A DNA stretch of 64,000 bases from Streptomyces sp. sk2.1 (GTDB lineage: Bacteria > Actinomycetota > Actinomycetes > Streptomycetales > Streptomycetaceae): positions 39,891 to 103,890 of the forward strand of contig NZ_RDBO01000015.1 of assembly GCF_008120935.1 (NCBI RefSeq). Reading direction: 5' to 3'. The translations under genes were made by a program, and so were the position numbers. Positions 54,674 to 62,919 of the stretch are shown in pieces (within the stretch, counting starts at the first letter, position 1; each line of letters begins with the position of its first letter). A model generated the notes under the pieces. The model ran no database searches, was not told the origin of the DNA, and worked only from the letters and a program-made list of their open reading frames with translations.

Positions 54674-55519
54674 GTGCCCGACAACGTCCAAGGCCCCGGC
54701 GCCGCCCCCATCGACCGTGCCGGGCTGCGCGCCGACTGCGCGAACTGTTTCGGGCTGTGCTGCGTCGCGCTGACCCTGACCCGGTCCGCGGACTTCGCGA
54801 TCGACAAGGACGCGGGGGAGCCCTGCCGCAACCTCCAGGAGGACTTCCGCTGCGGGATCCACACCCGGCTGCGGACGCAGGGCTTTCCCGGCTGCACCGT
54901 GTACGACTGCTTCGGGGCCGGTCAGAAGGTCTCCGGAGAGACCTTCGGCGGACTGGACTGGCGCTCCGCGCCGCAGACCGCCCGGCGGATGTTCCAGGTG
55001 TTCCCGGTGATGCGGCAACTCCACGAACTCCTCTGGTACCTCACGGAGGCGCTGTCCCTGGAGCCGGCGCGGTCCCTGAGGGGTGACCTCCGGCGCACCC
55101 TCGACGCCACGGAACGCCTCACCCGCCTTCCCGCGGACGATCTCGCGGGCCTCGACGTGTCCGGTCACCGCGACGAGGCGGCCCGGCTCCTGCTCCGCAC
55201 CAGCGAACTCGTACGGGCGACGGCACCGCGCGGGAAGAAGCGACACCGCCGAGGCGCCGACCTGATCGGGGCCAGGCTGCGCGGCGCCGACCTGAGGGGC
55301 GCCGACCTGAGGGGCGCGTACCTGATCGCGGCGGACCTCACCGGTGCCGACCTCCGTCTGGCCGACCTGATCGGCGCCGACTTCCGGGACGCCGACCTGT
55401 CCGGTGCGGACCTCACCGGGAGCCTCTTCCTCACCCAGTCCCAGCTCAACGCGGCCAGGGGCGACGCGGCGACGAAGCTCCCGCGATCCCTCGACCGCCC
55501 CGCCCACTGGACCGGGTGA
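54674..55519 (+). CDS. Cys-cluster (YkgJ-like) and pentapeptide-repeat protein
   Basis: A 281-residue protein with two parts. The N-terminal about 90 residues contain CANCFGLCC, then ACPC-like spacing in PCRNLQEDFRCGIH and GCTVYDCFGAG, a metal- or Fe-S-binding cluster like the YkgJ family. Residues about 195-260 form a pentapeptide-repeat helix (A/R-D-L-x-G: RGADLRGADLRGAYLIAADL, TGADLRLADLIGADFRDADL). Pentapeptide folds can mimic DNA and protect gyrase, though many have no known role. The start is GTG 54674. A radical SAM gene follows 180 bases downstream on the same strand. Confidence 0.85.
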   Translation: MPDNVQGPGAAPIDRAGLRADCANCFGLCCVALTLTRSADFAIDKDAGEPCRNLQEDFRCGIHTRLRTQGFPGCTVYDCFGAGQKVSGETFGGLDWRSAPQTARRMFQVFPVMRQLHELLWYLTEALSLEPARSLRGDLRRTLDATERLTRLPADDLAGLDVSGHRDEAARLLLRTSELVRATAPRGKKRHRRGADLIGARLRGADLRGADLRGAYLIAADLTGADLRLADLIGADFRDADLSGADLTGSLFLTQSQLNAARGDAATKLPRSLDRPAHWTG

Positions 55520-55699
55520 GCATCGCGGCGGGTACCGTCGACGGCGGGCGATCCGGACCGCGAGCCGGTGACCGGGCATCACGCCCGCGTCACCGGAACG
55601 AATCGACCGGCACGGCGGGGCACTGCCGACGTGCCTGATTCGTTGCACTGTGTGGCGTACCCGGAGCGCCGTCGCCGACCGGACCGAGGAGTCCCGCAC

Positions 55700-57064
55700 A
55701 TGCCCAGCAGTACCGACCGCAGCCGCACCGAGACGAGCCACCGGGACGGGAGCCGCACCCGCCTGGTGGAGCGGCTCATGGAGCAGTTCCCGCACGTTCC
55801 CCGGGAAGCCGTCATCAAGGAAGACCTCCTGCGCGGCGGCGTGGCGTTCGACGAATCCGCGCTCAGCGACAACGAGGACGGCGACGTCAAGCCGAAGTCG
55901 TACTTCATCTTCTCGTTCGACCACGGCACGCTCCCCGAGCTCGGCGCGGCCGCGCTCCGCCGTCCGCCGGAGGAGATCGTGCTCACCGGCGGTCCGTACG
56001 ACCTGCGCAGGACCGTGGTGTCGGTACGGGTCAACCCCGCGTCTCCCTACCGGGTCGCGGCCGACGAGGACGGCGTGCTCGGGCTGTACCTCGACGGCCG
56101 GCGGATCTCCGACGTGGGCCTGCCGCCCATGCCGGACTACTACCGCCACACCCTGGAGAACGGCAAGTCCGTGATGGAGGTGGCACCCACCATCCAGTGG
56201 GGCTACCTCGTGTACCTGACGGTCTTCCGGGTCTGCCAGTACTTCGGGGCGAAGGAGGAGTGCCAGTACTGCGACATCAACCACAACTGGCGCCAGCACA
56301 AGGCGGCGGGCCGTCCGTACACCGGGGTGAAGCCGGTCGAGGAGGTCCTGGAGGCGCTGGCCATCATCGACAAGTACGACACCGCGAAGACCTCCACGGC
56401 CTACACGCTCACCGGCGGCGCCATCACCTCCCACATCGGCGGCCGTGACGAGGCCGACTTCTACGGTCAGTACGCCAAGGCCATCGAGGAGCGCTTCCCC
56501 GGCCGCTGGATCGGCAAGGTCGTCGCCCAGGCCCTGCCCAAGGCCGACGTGCAGCGCTTCCACGACTACGGCGTGCAGATCTACCACCCCAACTACGAGG
56601 TGTGGGACCGCAGGCTGTTCGAGCTCTACTGCCCGGGCAAGGAGCGTTACGTGGGCCGCGACGAGTGGCACCGCCGCATCCTGGACTCCGCCGAGGTCTT
56701 CGGCGCCCGGAACGTCATTCCCAACTTCGTCGCCGGTGTGGAGATGGCTGCGCCCTTCGGCTTCACCACCGTGGACGAGGCCATCGCCTCGACGACCGAG
56801 GGCCTGCGCTTCTTCATGTCGCACGGCATCACCCCGCGGTTCACCACCTGGTGCCCGGAACCCACCACCCCGCTCGGGAAGACCAACCCGGACGGAGCGC
56901 CGCTGGAGTACCACATCCGCCTGCTGGACGCCTACCGCGCGACGATGGAGGAGTACGGGCTCAGCTCGCCCCCCGGCTACGGCCCGCCCGGACCCGGGCG
57001 CGCGGTCTTCTCCGTCAGCTCCTTCATGGACAGCCTCCCGGCAGCTATGGACGACGAGCGGTAA
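55700..57064 (+). CDS. Radical SAM protein with CX8CX2C cluster
   Basis: A 454-residue enzyme. The probable [4Fe-4S] ligands are in RVCQYFGAKEECQYCDINHN (about residues 180-197), giving CX8CX2C instead of the standard CX3CX2C. Around it are features of a radical SAM barrel: YTLTGGAITSHIGGRDEADF (GGE-like SAM contact), WIGKVVAQALPKADVQRFHD and NVIPNFVAGVEMAAPFGFTT, plus FTTWCPEPTTPLGKTNPDG near the end. The first about 120 residues are an unfamiliar N-terminal domain. The start is ATG 55700 after GAGGAG. The substrate is unknown and no peptide precursor gene is obvious. Confidence 0.8.
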   Translation: MPSSTDRSRTETSHRDGSRTRLVERLMEQFPHVPREAVIKEDLLRGGVAFDESALSDNEDGDVKPKSYFIFSFDHGTLPELGAAALRRPPEEIVLTGGPYDLRRTVVSVRVNPASPYRVAADEDGVLGLYLDGRRISDVGLPPMPDYYRHTLENGKSVMEVAPTIQWGYLVYLTVFRVCQYFGAKEECQYCDINHNWRQHKAAGRPYTGVKPVEEVLEALAIIDKYDTAKTSTAYTLTGGAITSHIGGRDEADFYGQYAKAIEERFPGRWIGKVVAQALPKADVQRFHDYGVQIYHPNYEVWDRRLFELYCPGKERYVGRDEWHRRILDSAEVFGARNVIPNFVAGVEMAAPFGFTTVDEAIASTTEGLRFFMSHGITPRFTTWCPEPTTPLGKTNPDGAPLEYHIRLLDAYRATMEEYGLSSPPGYGPPGPGRAVFSVSSFMDSLPAAMDDER

Positions 57065-57246
57065 CGCCGAACGGACCGTCCGCCGGGCCCGGTCCGATCG
57101 GGCCCGGCGGTGGACGGCAGTGGACGGCGATGGACAGCAGCGATGGCAAAACGATTCGCCTGTTCACCCGGAGGATGGGAACGAGCGGCGGCGGGCACCT
57201 ACAGGAAGAGAACCGGAACCACCAGGGTCAGTGGAAGGCGGTGCCC

Positions 57247-57798
57247 ATGCTGCATGGCGTCGACGTCAGTTCCCATCAGCCGTCCTTCAATACGGACGGG
57301 CTGGACTTCGTCCTCATCAAGGCCACCGAGGGCCGTTCGTACATCAATCCACGCCTCGCGGAACAGGTGAAGCGTGCCCGGGACGCGGAATGCGTGGTCG
57401 GCTTCTACCACTTTCTCTGGCCGGGGAACATCAAGGCCCAGGCGGAGTACTTCGTGAGCAAGGCTCCGGAGAAGGCGGGCGATCTGCTCGCGGTGGACTG
57501 GGAGGAGAACGGCGAGGGCACGAGGGCGAGCAACGCGGAGAAGGACAGCTTCATCCGCGAGGTCAAACGCCTGAGGCCCCATCACAAGGTCCTGCTGTAC
57601 TGCAACCGCCACTTCTGGCTGAACCACGACACCACCTCGTACGCGGGGGACGGTCTCTGGATCGCCGACTACGTGACCGCCGGGAAGCCGAGGATCGAGG
57701 CGTCCTGGCGCATCCACCAGTACACCGACCAGCCGCTCGACAAGGACGTCGCCGCCTTCGCCTCGCGGAGCGCCATGCGCGACTGGGCCCGGGGATAG
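57247..57798 (+). CDS. Glycoside hydrolase family 25 muramidase-like protein
   Basis: A 183-residue GH25 lysozyme domain: LHGVDVSSHQPSFNTDGLDF (first acidic residue), LIKATEGRSYINPRLAEQVK, VGFYHFLWPGNIKAQAEYF, the catalytic VDWEENGEG (Asp-x-Glu) and LWIADYVTAGKPRIEASWRI, HQYTDQPLDKDVAAF. It should cut the MurNAc-GlcNAc bond of peptidoglycan. No signal peptide is present, so it may be released by lysis or another route. The start is ATG 57247, 8 bases after GGAAGG. The gene is complete and alone, 182 bases after the radical SAM gene. Confidence 0.9.
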   Translation: MLHGVDVSSHQPSFNTDGLDFVLIKATEGRSYINPRLAEQVKRARDAECVVGFYHFLWPGNIKAQAEYFVSKAPEKAGDLLAVDWEENGEGTRASNAEKDSFIREVKRLRPHHKVLLYCNRHFWLNHDTTSYAGDGLWIADYVTAGKPRIEASWRIHQYTDQPLDKDVAAFASRSAMRDWARG

Positions 57799-57837
57799 CC
57801 GCCGGACAGGACGCGCGGGCGTGTGGTCCGGGGCCGT

Positions 57838-58245
57838 TCAGTAGGACTGCAACTCGATGAGGTGGCCCTCGGGGTCGCGTACGTGCGCGGTACGGAGCCC
57901 CGGACCCCAGTCCGGCCGGTCGCACGCCCCGGCGACCGGTGTGGCCCCGTGCTCCATGCACAGGGCCAGCCCGGCGTCGACATCGGGCACCCGGCAGACG
58001 AACATCGACCGGTCCTGGGCGGGCGGCACCGCAGCCGGCAGCCCGGCGGTACCGGTGACGGCGGCCATCGCGCCGCGGTCGAAGAGTGCCAGTACCCCCT
58101 GGCCATCGACGTCCCAGTGCGCGTACGGACCGGACTCGCCGCCACTGGTCCGGCCCGCTCCGATCAGGGCCGGCAGCAGACCGTCGTAGAAACGGAAGCA
58201 GGCGGCGAACGCGCTCACCAGCAGACGAGGGTGAAGGGCATCCAT
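57838..58245 (-). CDS. VOC (glyoxalase/bleomycin-resistance) family protein
   Basis: A 135-residue vicinal-oxygen-chelate protein built of two beta-alpha-beta modules: LVSAFAACFRFYDGLLPALI, YAHWDVDGQGVLALFDRGAM, FVCRVPDVDAGLALCMEHGA and the metal-side end HVRDPEGHLIELQSY. The family includes glyoxalases, dioxygenases and antibiotic-binding proteins; none can be chosen here. It is transcribed divergently from a MarR gene with a 59-base gap, so MarR control is likely. Confidence 0.9.
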   Translation of the reverse strand: MDALHPRLLVSAFAACFRFYDGLLPALIGAGRTSGGESGPYAHWDVDGQGVLALFDRGAMAAVTGTAGLPAAVPPAQDRSMFVCRVPDVDAGLALCMEHGATPVAGACDRPDWGPGLRTAHVRDPEGHLIELQSY

Positions 58246-58304
58246 GAACCACTCCAGAATAGTAGGTGCGAACCCATCATTGGTGTATGCCTAAGATGGT
58301 GTCA

Positions 58305-58742
58305 ATGAGTGAGACCCCGCCCAGCCTCCTGGGACTTACGACCTATCTGATGTCCAAGACCGGAAAGGCGGCGCGCGGTCGGCTGGCGGCGCGGCTGGCC
58401 GAGCGCGGGCTGCGGCTCTGGCACATGGCCGTCCTGTCGGCGCTGGCCGATTTCGGCCCCCATGTGCAGCGGGAGCTGGCGTCCCGACTCGGGATCGACC
58501 GGAGCGACATCGTCAAGATCGTGGATGACCTCGCGGTGGCCGGATTCGTCGACCGGGCCCGGGACGTCGACGACCGCCGCCGGGTGACCGTCACCCTCGC
58601 CCCGGCCGGCCGTGAGGTGCTCTCCGAACTCCAGGCCGAGGCGCTGGCCGTGCAGAAGGAACTGCTCGCCCCCTTGAACCGGCGTGAACAGGACCAGCTG
58701 GCGGCGCTGTTGAGGCGGGTTCACACCCACGCCTGCACGTGA
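58305..58742 (+). CDS. MarR-family transcriptional regulator
   Basis: A 145-residue winged-helix regulator: LWHMAVLSALADFGPHVQRE, LASRLGIDRSDIVKIVDDLA (recognition helix) and the wing GFVDRARDVDDRRRVTVTLA, PAGREVLSEL. The start is probably ATG 58305; in-frame ATGs at 58287 and 58296 are alternatives, and none has a strong ribosome site. It is divergent from the VOC gene, so the short gap should hold a shared operator. A 15-bp hairpin terminator begins five bases after the stop. Confidence 0.9.
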   Translation: MSETPPSLLGLTTYLMSKTGKAARGRLAARLAERGLRLWHMAVLSALADFGPHVQRELASRLGIDRSDIVKIVDDLAVAGFVDRARDVDDRRRVTVTLAPAGREVLSELQAEALAVQKELLAPLNRREQDQLAALLRRVHTHACT

Positions 58743-58746
58743 ATCG

Positions 58747-58780
58747 GCGGGCCGCGGTCGGCACACCGACCGCGGCCCGC
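58747..58780 (+). terminator. Strong terminator hairpin after MarR gene
   Basis: A perfect 15-bp stem (58747-58761 with 58766-58780) and a CACA loop begin five bases after the stop. There is no T-run. Confidence 0.8.
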
Positions 58781-58914
58781 GTTCGACGAGGTGGGGGAAT
58801 CCTCCGGGCGGTCGTGTCGGGCCGGGTTCCGTATCGCCGCGGCCGGGGTTCCGGAACCTGTCCATTGGCATGGACCTGATGAGCGAGCTGCGTTACAGTC
58901 CGTTGCGGCATCTC

Positions 58915-58930
58915 CTGAGAGCGCTCTCAG
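58915..58930. promoter_or_regulatory. Perfect 16-bp LacI-type palindrome upstream of the protease
   Basis: CTGAGAGCGCTCTCAG is fully palindromic. The core GAGAGCGCTCTC resembles operators of the CebR/LacI group, which use GGGAGCGCTCCC in cellulose and maltose genes. It lies 64 bases before the protease start, a good position for repression. Confidence 0.7.
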
Positions 58931-58994
58931 TCGAGGCCTCTCACATGCCCCTGTTCCTCCCCCACCATGCCGGAACAACAGAAGGGCCACTCCC

Positions 58995-60191
58995 TTGAGA
59001 CACATGACCGCGCTGCGTGCGAGTCTGGCCGCCACGCTCGTCGTCGGAGCCTGGGCGACCGTGGGACTCGCCACGGCATCGGCCTCGCCCGTCGCCGTGG
59101 ACCAGACCTCCAATACCTCCGATTCCTCCAACGCCTCTCGTGCCGAGGCCATGGACGAACCGGCGTCCACCGGCCTGCTCTCCGCCATGCGGAGGGACCT
59201 CGGCCTGACGGAAAGCCAGGCCAGGGCGCGACTGTCCGCGGAGAAGACCGCGACCGCCGTGCAGGGCAAGGCGCAACGGGTGGCAGGATCGTCGTACGCC
59301 GGCTCCTGGTTCGATCCGGCCACGGGCAAGCTCAACGTGGCCGTCACCGACGGCCGGAGGGTCGGGGCCGTGGAAGCGGCGGGCACGTCCGCCCGGGTGG
59401 TGCGCAACAGCGCCCGACAGCTCGACGCGACCAAGGCCCGGATCGACGCGATGTCCGCACCGACCGGTGTCAGCAGCTGGCACGTCGATCCGAAAGCGAA
59501 CCGGGTCGTCGTCGGCATCGTCGCCTCGGCGCAGGATGACAACGATGTCCGCGCGTTCGTCGCCAAGGCTCGGGAGGCCGGCCCCGTCCTGGTGAAGCGG
59601 ACGCCCGAGGCACCCAGGACCTTCGCCGCCGGGACGGTGGGCGGCGACCCCTACTACACGGGCAACGTCCGGTGCTCCATCGGCTTCTCCGTGCACGGCG
59701 GATTCGTCACGGCGGGACACTGCGGCCAGGCGGGCGCGGCGGTCAGCGGATGGGACCGGTCGGCCATCGGCAACTTCCAGGGGTCGTCCTTCCCCGACAA
59801 CGACTACGCCTGGGTCGGCGTGGGCAACGGCTGGTGGACCGTTCCTGTCGTCCTGGGCTGGGGCACCGTCTCGGACCAGCTGGTACGGGGCTCCGCGGAG
59901 GCACCCGTCGGCGCCTCGATATGCCGTTCCGGGTCCACGACCCACTGGCACTGCGGCAACGTGCTGGCCAAGAACGAAACCGTGAACTACAGCCAGGGCG
60001 CCGTCCACCAGATGACCAAGACGAGCGTCTGCGCCGAGCCGGGTGACTCCGGCGGTTCCTTCATCAGCGGGGACCAGGCCCAAGGGGTCACCTCGGGCGG
60101 TTGGGGCAACTGCTCCGGCGGCGGGGAGACCTGGCACCAGCCGATCAACGAGATCCTGAACCGGTACGGGCTGACACTGCACACGGCCTGA
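58995..60191 (+). CDS. Streptogrisin-type S1 secreted protease
   Basis: A 398-residue pre-pro-protease. A Sec signal (LRASLAATLVVGAWATVGLA then TASA) comes first, then an alpha-lytic-type prodomain (about residues 55-200, LGLTESQARARLSAEKTATA, VVVGIVASAQDDNDVRAFVA). The mature chymotrypsin-like enzyme has His in FVTAGHCGQ, Asp in FPDNDYAWVGV and Ser in PGDSGGSFISGDQA. Cys pairs suit secreted disulfides. No C-terminal carbohydrate-binding domain is attached. The start is TTG 58995, 8 bases after GAAGGG. A LacI-type palindrome lies 64 bases upstream, and two hairpins follow the stop. Confidence 0.95.
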   Translation: MRHMTALRASLAATLVVGAWATVGLATASASPVAVDQTSNTSDSSNASRAEAMDEPASTGLLSAMRRDLGLTESQARARLSAEKTATAVQGKAQRVAGSSYAGSWFDPATGKLNVAVTDGRRVGAVEAAGTSARVVRNSARQLDATKARIDAMSAPTGVSSWHVDPKANRVVVGIVASAQDDNDVRAFVAKAREAGPVLVKRTPEAPRTFAAGTVGGDPYYTGNVRCSIGFSVHGGFVTAGHCGQAGAAVSGWDRSAIGNFQGSSFPDNDYAWVGVGNGWWTVPVVLGWGTVSDQLVRGSAEAPVGASICRSGSTTHWHCGNVLAKNETVNYSQGAVHQMTKTSVCAEPGDSGGSFISGDQAQGVTSGGWGNCSGGGETWHQPINEILNRYGLTLHTA

Positions 60192-60199
60192 CGACGGTA

Positions 60200-60295
60200 C
60201 GCGTGGGCCCGCCCGGCCGGGCAGGCCCACGCGTGGGCCCGGTGGCCCGCGACGGCACGGGTTTTACCGCCCCTGCGGCAGGCCCCTGCCGCAGG
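60200..60295 (+). terminator. Tandem hairpins after the protease gene
   Basis: A 9-bp stem GCGTGGGCC/GGCCCACGC (60200-60208, 60223-60231) is followed by a second one, CCTGCGGCA/TGCCGCAGG (60272-60280, 60287-60295). The rest of the 304-base gap to 60495 shows nothing else. Confidence 0.65.
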
Positions 60296-60495
60296 CGGAG
60301 GGTGTGACGCCCGAGAGGTCGGGCAAGGGCTTCGGCCACCGGTCGGGAACCGGAGAGTGCCGCCGCCGTGGACGTAACTGCCGCGCACCGTCCCGGACAG
60401 GAACCGAGCGATGCCGCCCCGGACAGGAACATTCGGCTCCGGCCCGGGGCGGGAACGGGCGAGCGCCGTCTCACTACCGGTCGCCCGGCATGACA

Positions 60496-61236
60496 TCACT
60501 CACGGAAGTCGTTCAGCCAGTCGCCCGGGATCAGGTCACGGATGCCGTCGAGGGCTTCCTCGATCCGGCCCCGGGCGTAAAGGGCCGCCCCGTCGTCGTC
60601 GCGGAGCAGGGCGTCCGGGCCGAGGAACCAGCGGATGCCGGGCTCTTTCTCGCAGGCCGGGTAGGCGGGAAAGGGGAGCCGGACACACCTCTGCTCCAGC
60701 AGCTCGACGCCGTGTTCGTCGAAGTCCGTCAGGAAGTCGCAGAGTTCGTCATCCGCCTGTACGGACTCCGAGAGAATGGTCTCGACGAGCGCCAGGGAGA
60801 GCCGGTCCAGCCAGGGTTCCCACTGCTCGGCGCTCTTGTCGGCCAGATTCGCCCGGACGAACACGGCAGGGTCCTCCTCTCCCAGCGTTTCGAGGAGGAC
60901 ACCCCAGGAGACGGCTCCCTGATTCTCGTGCCGGAAGACCAGGGCCTCCTGGCCGCTGTCCACGTACAGTTCGGACGGGCCGAGCAGGGTGTCGTGGTTC
61001 CTGGTGAGATCCGTGCGGCGGCCGAACAGCAGGTACGCCTCCCGCAGCGCCGGAGGCAGTCGGAGGCCCAACCTCTCCTCGGCCGCCACGAGATCGGCCT
61101 CGGGCAGGCCGTCCTCGTCACCGAGCGGCTTTGTCCAGTGCGCCGCGAAACCGCGGACGAACTCCCGGATGCCGCCCGCCCCGTCGCCGTGAACAACGGA
61201 AGCGAGCGACTGAACCATGTCGAACTGGTATTCCAT
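60496..61236 (-). CDS. SMI1/KNR4-family protein
   Basis: A 246-residue SUKH-superfamily protein. LVAAEERLGLRLPPALREAY then LLFGRRTDLTRNHDTLLGPS is the classic N-terminal part of the fold. SELYVDSGQEALVFRHENQG, AVSWGVLLETLGEEDPAVFV and WLDRLSLALVETILSESVQA continue it. Family members are often immunity proteins against polymorphic toxins, but here no toxin gene is adjacent, so that role is only a possibility. The start is taken as ATG 61236; ATG 61251 and an upstream codon at 61290 are alternatives. Confidence 0.8.
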   Translation of the reverse strand: MEYQFDMVQSLASVVHGDGAGGIREFVRGFAAHWTKPLGDEDGLPEADLVAAEERLGLRLPPALREAYLLFGRRTDLTRNHDTLLGPSELYVDSGQEALVFRHENQGAVSWGVLLETLGEEDPAVFVRANLADKSAEQWEPWLDRLSLALVETILSESVQADDELCDFLTDFDEHGVELLEQRCVRLPFPAYPACEKEPGIRWFLGPDALLRDDDGAALYARGRIEEALDGIRDLIPGDWLNDFRE

Positions 61237-61378
61237 GCGGTGACTGTACATCGACCTGATAAGGGCATTCCGCCGTGCATTGGGCGGCATGCCGGTGGCG
61301 TCCGGTCACCGACCACGAGCAGGGGTCGGTGCCGATGGCCGACGGTGTTCTGCGGTGGCGGTGAGGAAGAATGGGGCC

Positions 61379-61836
61379 ATGCCTGCCCCGAGGATCCGCG
61401 TCGCCGCGTACGTGACCAGGGAGCGTACGGTTCCCGAAGTGCTGGTGTTCGACCACGTCGGGATGCCGGCGGCCGGGACCCGGGTTCCCCCGGAGGGGTC
61501 GGTCCCGACGAAGAATTGGAACAGGCCGTTCTGCGAGAAGTCACCGAGGAAACCGGCCTGTCGGCCGCCGAGGTGATCCGGCGGATCGCCGTGGAGGACA
61601 AACCGCACCCCGAGACCGGGCAGCCGCGGAGGACCACGTTTTTCCTCCTCCGAGCGCCGGTGAAGACCGCCGACGCATGGGACCACCGTGTCGGGGGAGA
61701 CGGAGCGGACGCGGGCTTCACGTTCGCCTGCCACCTTCTCCCGCTTCCCCTGGAGCGCCCGCTCGCCGACGGGCAGGACGCCTGGCTGGGCCATGTCGAC
61801 CCCCGCTGGGGCACTCCGGCCAACGGCGGTGCGTGA
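61379..61836 (+). pseudogene. Nudix hydrolase with one frameshift
   Basis: ATG 61379 starts PAPRIRVAAYVTRERTVPEV and LVFDHVGMPAAGTRVPPEG. Near 61495, by a CCCCC/GGAGGGG stretch, the frame changes and the other frame carries the Nudix box GGVGPDEELEQAVLREVTEE with TGL following (GX5EX7REUXEEXGU complete). It then reads RTTFFLLRAPVKTADAWDH and ends with PLADGQDAWLGHVDPRWG. A one-base change repairs the gene, so either it is a recent pseudogene or this is a sequencing slip. The repaired protein would be about 150 residues and hydrolyse a nucleoside-diphosphate derivative. Confidence 0.8.
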
Positions 61837-61882
61837 ACAGCCGCCGGACGCCCGCGGCCGAAGCCGTACCGGGCCTGCTGGA

Positions 61883-61930
61883 CCCGTCAGCCCGTCAGCC
61901 CGTCAGCCCGTCAGCCCGTCAGCCCGTCAG
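61883..61930. repeat. CCCGTCAG 8-bp tandem repeat, six copies
   Basis: Six perfect head-to-tail copies of CCCGTCAG fill 48 bases between the Nudix pseudogene and the SUMF1 gene. The unit is not a multiple of three, and no gene covers it. It should vary in copy number. Confidence 0.95.
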
Positions 61931-61975
61931 CTTCGGGGAAGGCCCGGGAACCCCGACCGCCGCCCGGTACGCACC

Positions 61976-62008
61976 CTCCAACACCCTTGCTGAACAATCG
62001 TGTTGGAG
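61976..62008. promoter_or_regulatory. Inverted repeat upstream of SUMF1 gene
   Basis: CTCCAACAC/GTGTTGGAG (61976-61984, 62000-62008) is a perfect 9-bp inverted repeat with a 15-base spacer. It lies 145 bases upstream of the SUMF1 gene and could be an operator or a hairpin in the leader. Confidence 0.45.
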
Positions 62009-62152
62009 CCGGACGAACGACGGCATGCCTGCCTGTATCGTCGGCGCTCCGAGAGGAAGAAGCATGGGCGTCCCACGAGCCCGGACGCTTCCGTACGATC
62101 GGTGGTCCGACGACATGCCGGACCGATGCGCCGGAGCACATGAGGAGCGGTG

Positions 62153-62848
62153 ATGAGCCCGGAGTCGGTACTCCGTCAGACGGACGTCGAGAACATGAGG
62201 AGCATCCCCGCCGGAGAGATCGTCCTGCGTGACGAGGGCACGAGAACGGAATGGAGAGCTGAGGTCGGTGCCTTCCGACTGGCGGCGTACCCCGTGACCC
62301 GCGAGCTGTATCACGCCGTTCGGGACAGGACGCCCGGTGATTCGGCCGGGCCGCGCACACCGATGACCGACATCTCCTGGAAGGAAGCCGTCGAGTTCTG
62401 CAACGTCCTCTCGCGGAAGGCGGGGCTCCGGCCCTGCTACACGACGGACGAGGACCGCGACGGGCTGGACGTGATCTGCGACTGGCAGGCCGATGGCTAC
62501 CGGCTCCCGTCCGAGGCGGAGTGGGAGTACGCGTGCAGAGCCGGAACCTCCGGTGTCCGTTACGGGGAACTGGACGAGATCGCCTGGTACCGCGGGAACT
62601 CCGGCGGCGAGGTGCATGACATCGGGACCCGGGCGCCCAACGCGTGGGGCCTGCACGACATGATCGGCAACGTGTGGGAGTGGTGCTGGGAACTCTACGA
62701 TCCCCGGGTCTACGGTCCGTACCGAGTGTTCCGCGGCGGTGGCGCGTACGACCCGCCCCGGGGCTGCCGGGCATCGTGCCGCCGCAAGAGCCACCCCACC
62801 TTCCGCATCGACGACCTCGGATTCCGCCTCGCCCGGACAGGCGGCTGA
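62153..62848 (+). CDS. SUMF1/FGE-fold protein, catalytic cysteines not conserved
   Basis: A 231-residue protein of the formylglycine-generating-enzyme fold: VGAFRLAAYPVTRELYHAV, TDISWKEAVEFCNVLSRKAG, YRLPSEAEWEYACRAGTSGV, GLHDMIGNVWEWCWELYDP, RVFRGGGAYDPPRGCRASCR, RIDDLGFRLAR. In true FGE the block after RGG reads like SxLCHxxYCxRY with two copper-binding cysteines. Here it is AYDPPRGCRASCRRK, closer to non-FGE members, so sulfatase activation is unlikely. The start is ATG 62153 after GGAG. It is probably co-transcribed with the hypothetical gene 71 bases downstream. Confidence 0.85.
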   Translation: MSPESVLRQTDVENMRSIPAGEIVLRDEGTRTEWRAEVGAFRLAAYPVTRELYHAVRDRTPGDSAGPRTPMTDISWKEAVEFCNVLSRKAGLRPCYTTDEDRDGLDVICDWQADGYRLPSEAEWEYACRAGTSGVRYGELDEIAWYRGNSGGEVHDIGTRAPNAWGLHDMIGNVWEWCWELYDPRVYGPYRVFRGGGAYDPPRGCRASCRRKSHPTFRIDDLGFRLARTGG

Positions 62849-62919
62849 ATCCGGGACGCGGGACACCAGGTCCGAGCGTCCCGCCCGGTCGGCCCCGCAC
62901 CGAACGAAAGACCAGAGCC

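Noticed and set aside
60496..61236. Toxin-immunity pair based on the SMI1/KNR4 protein
   Set aside because: No polymorphic-toxin gene, WXG100 or RHS sequence is adjacent, so the immunity role is not supported.
61883..61930. Short direct repeats as a CRISPR array
   Set aside because: Units are 8 bp and contiguous with no spacers, so this is a simple tandem repeat.
62153..62848. True formylglycine-generating enzyme
   Set aside because: The cysteine pair after RGG is not in the FGE arrangement, and no sulfatase gene is nearby.
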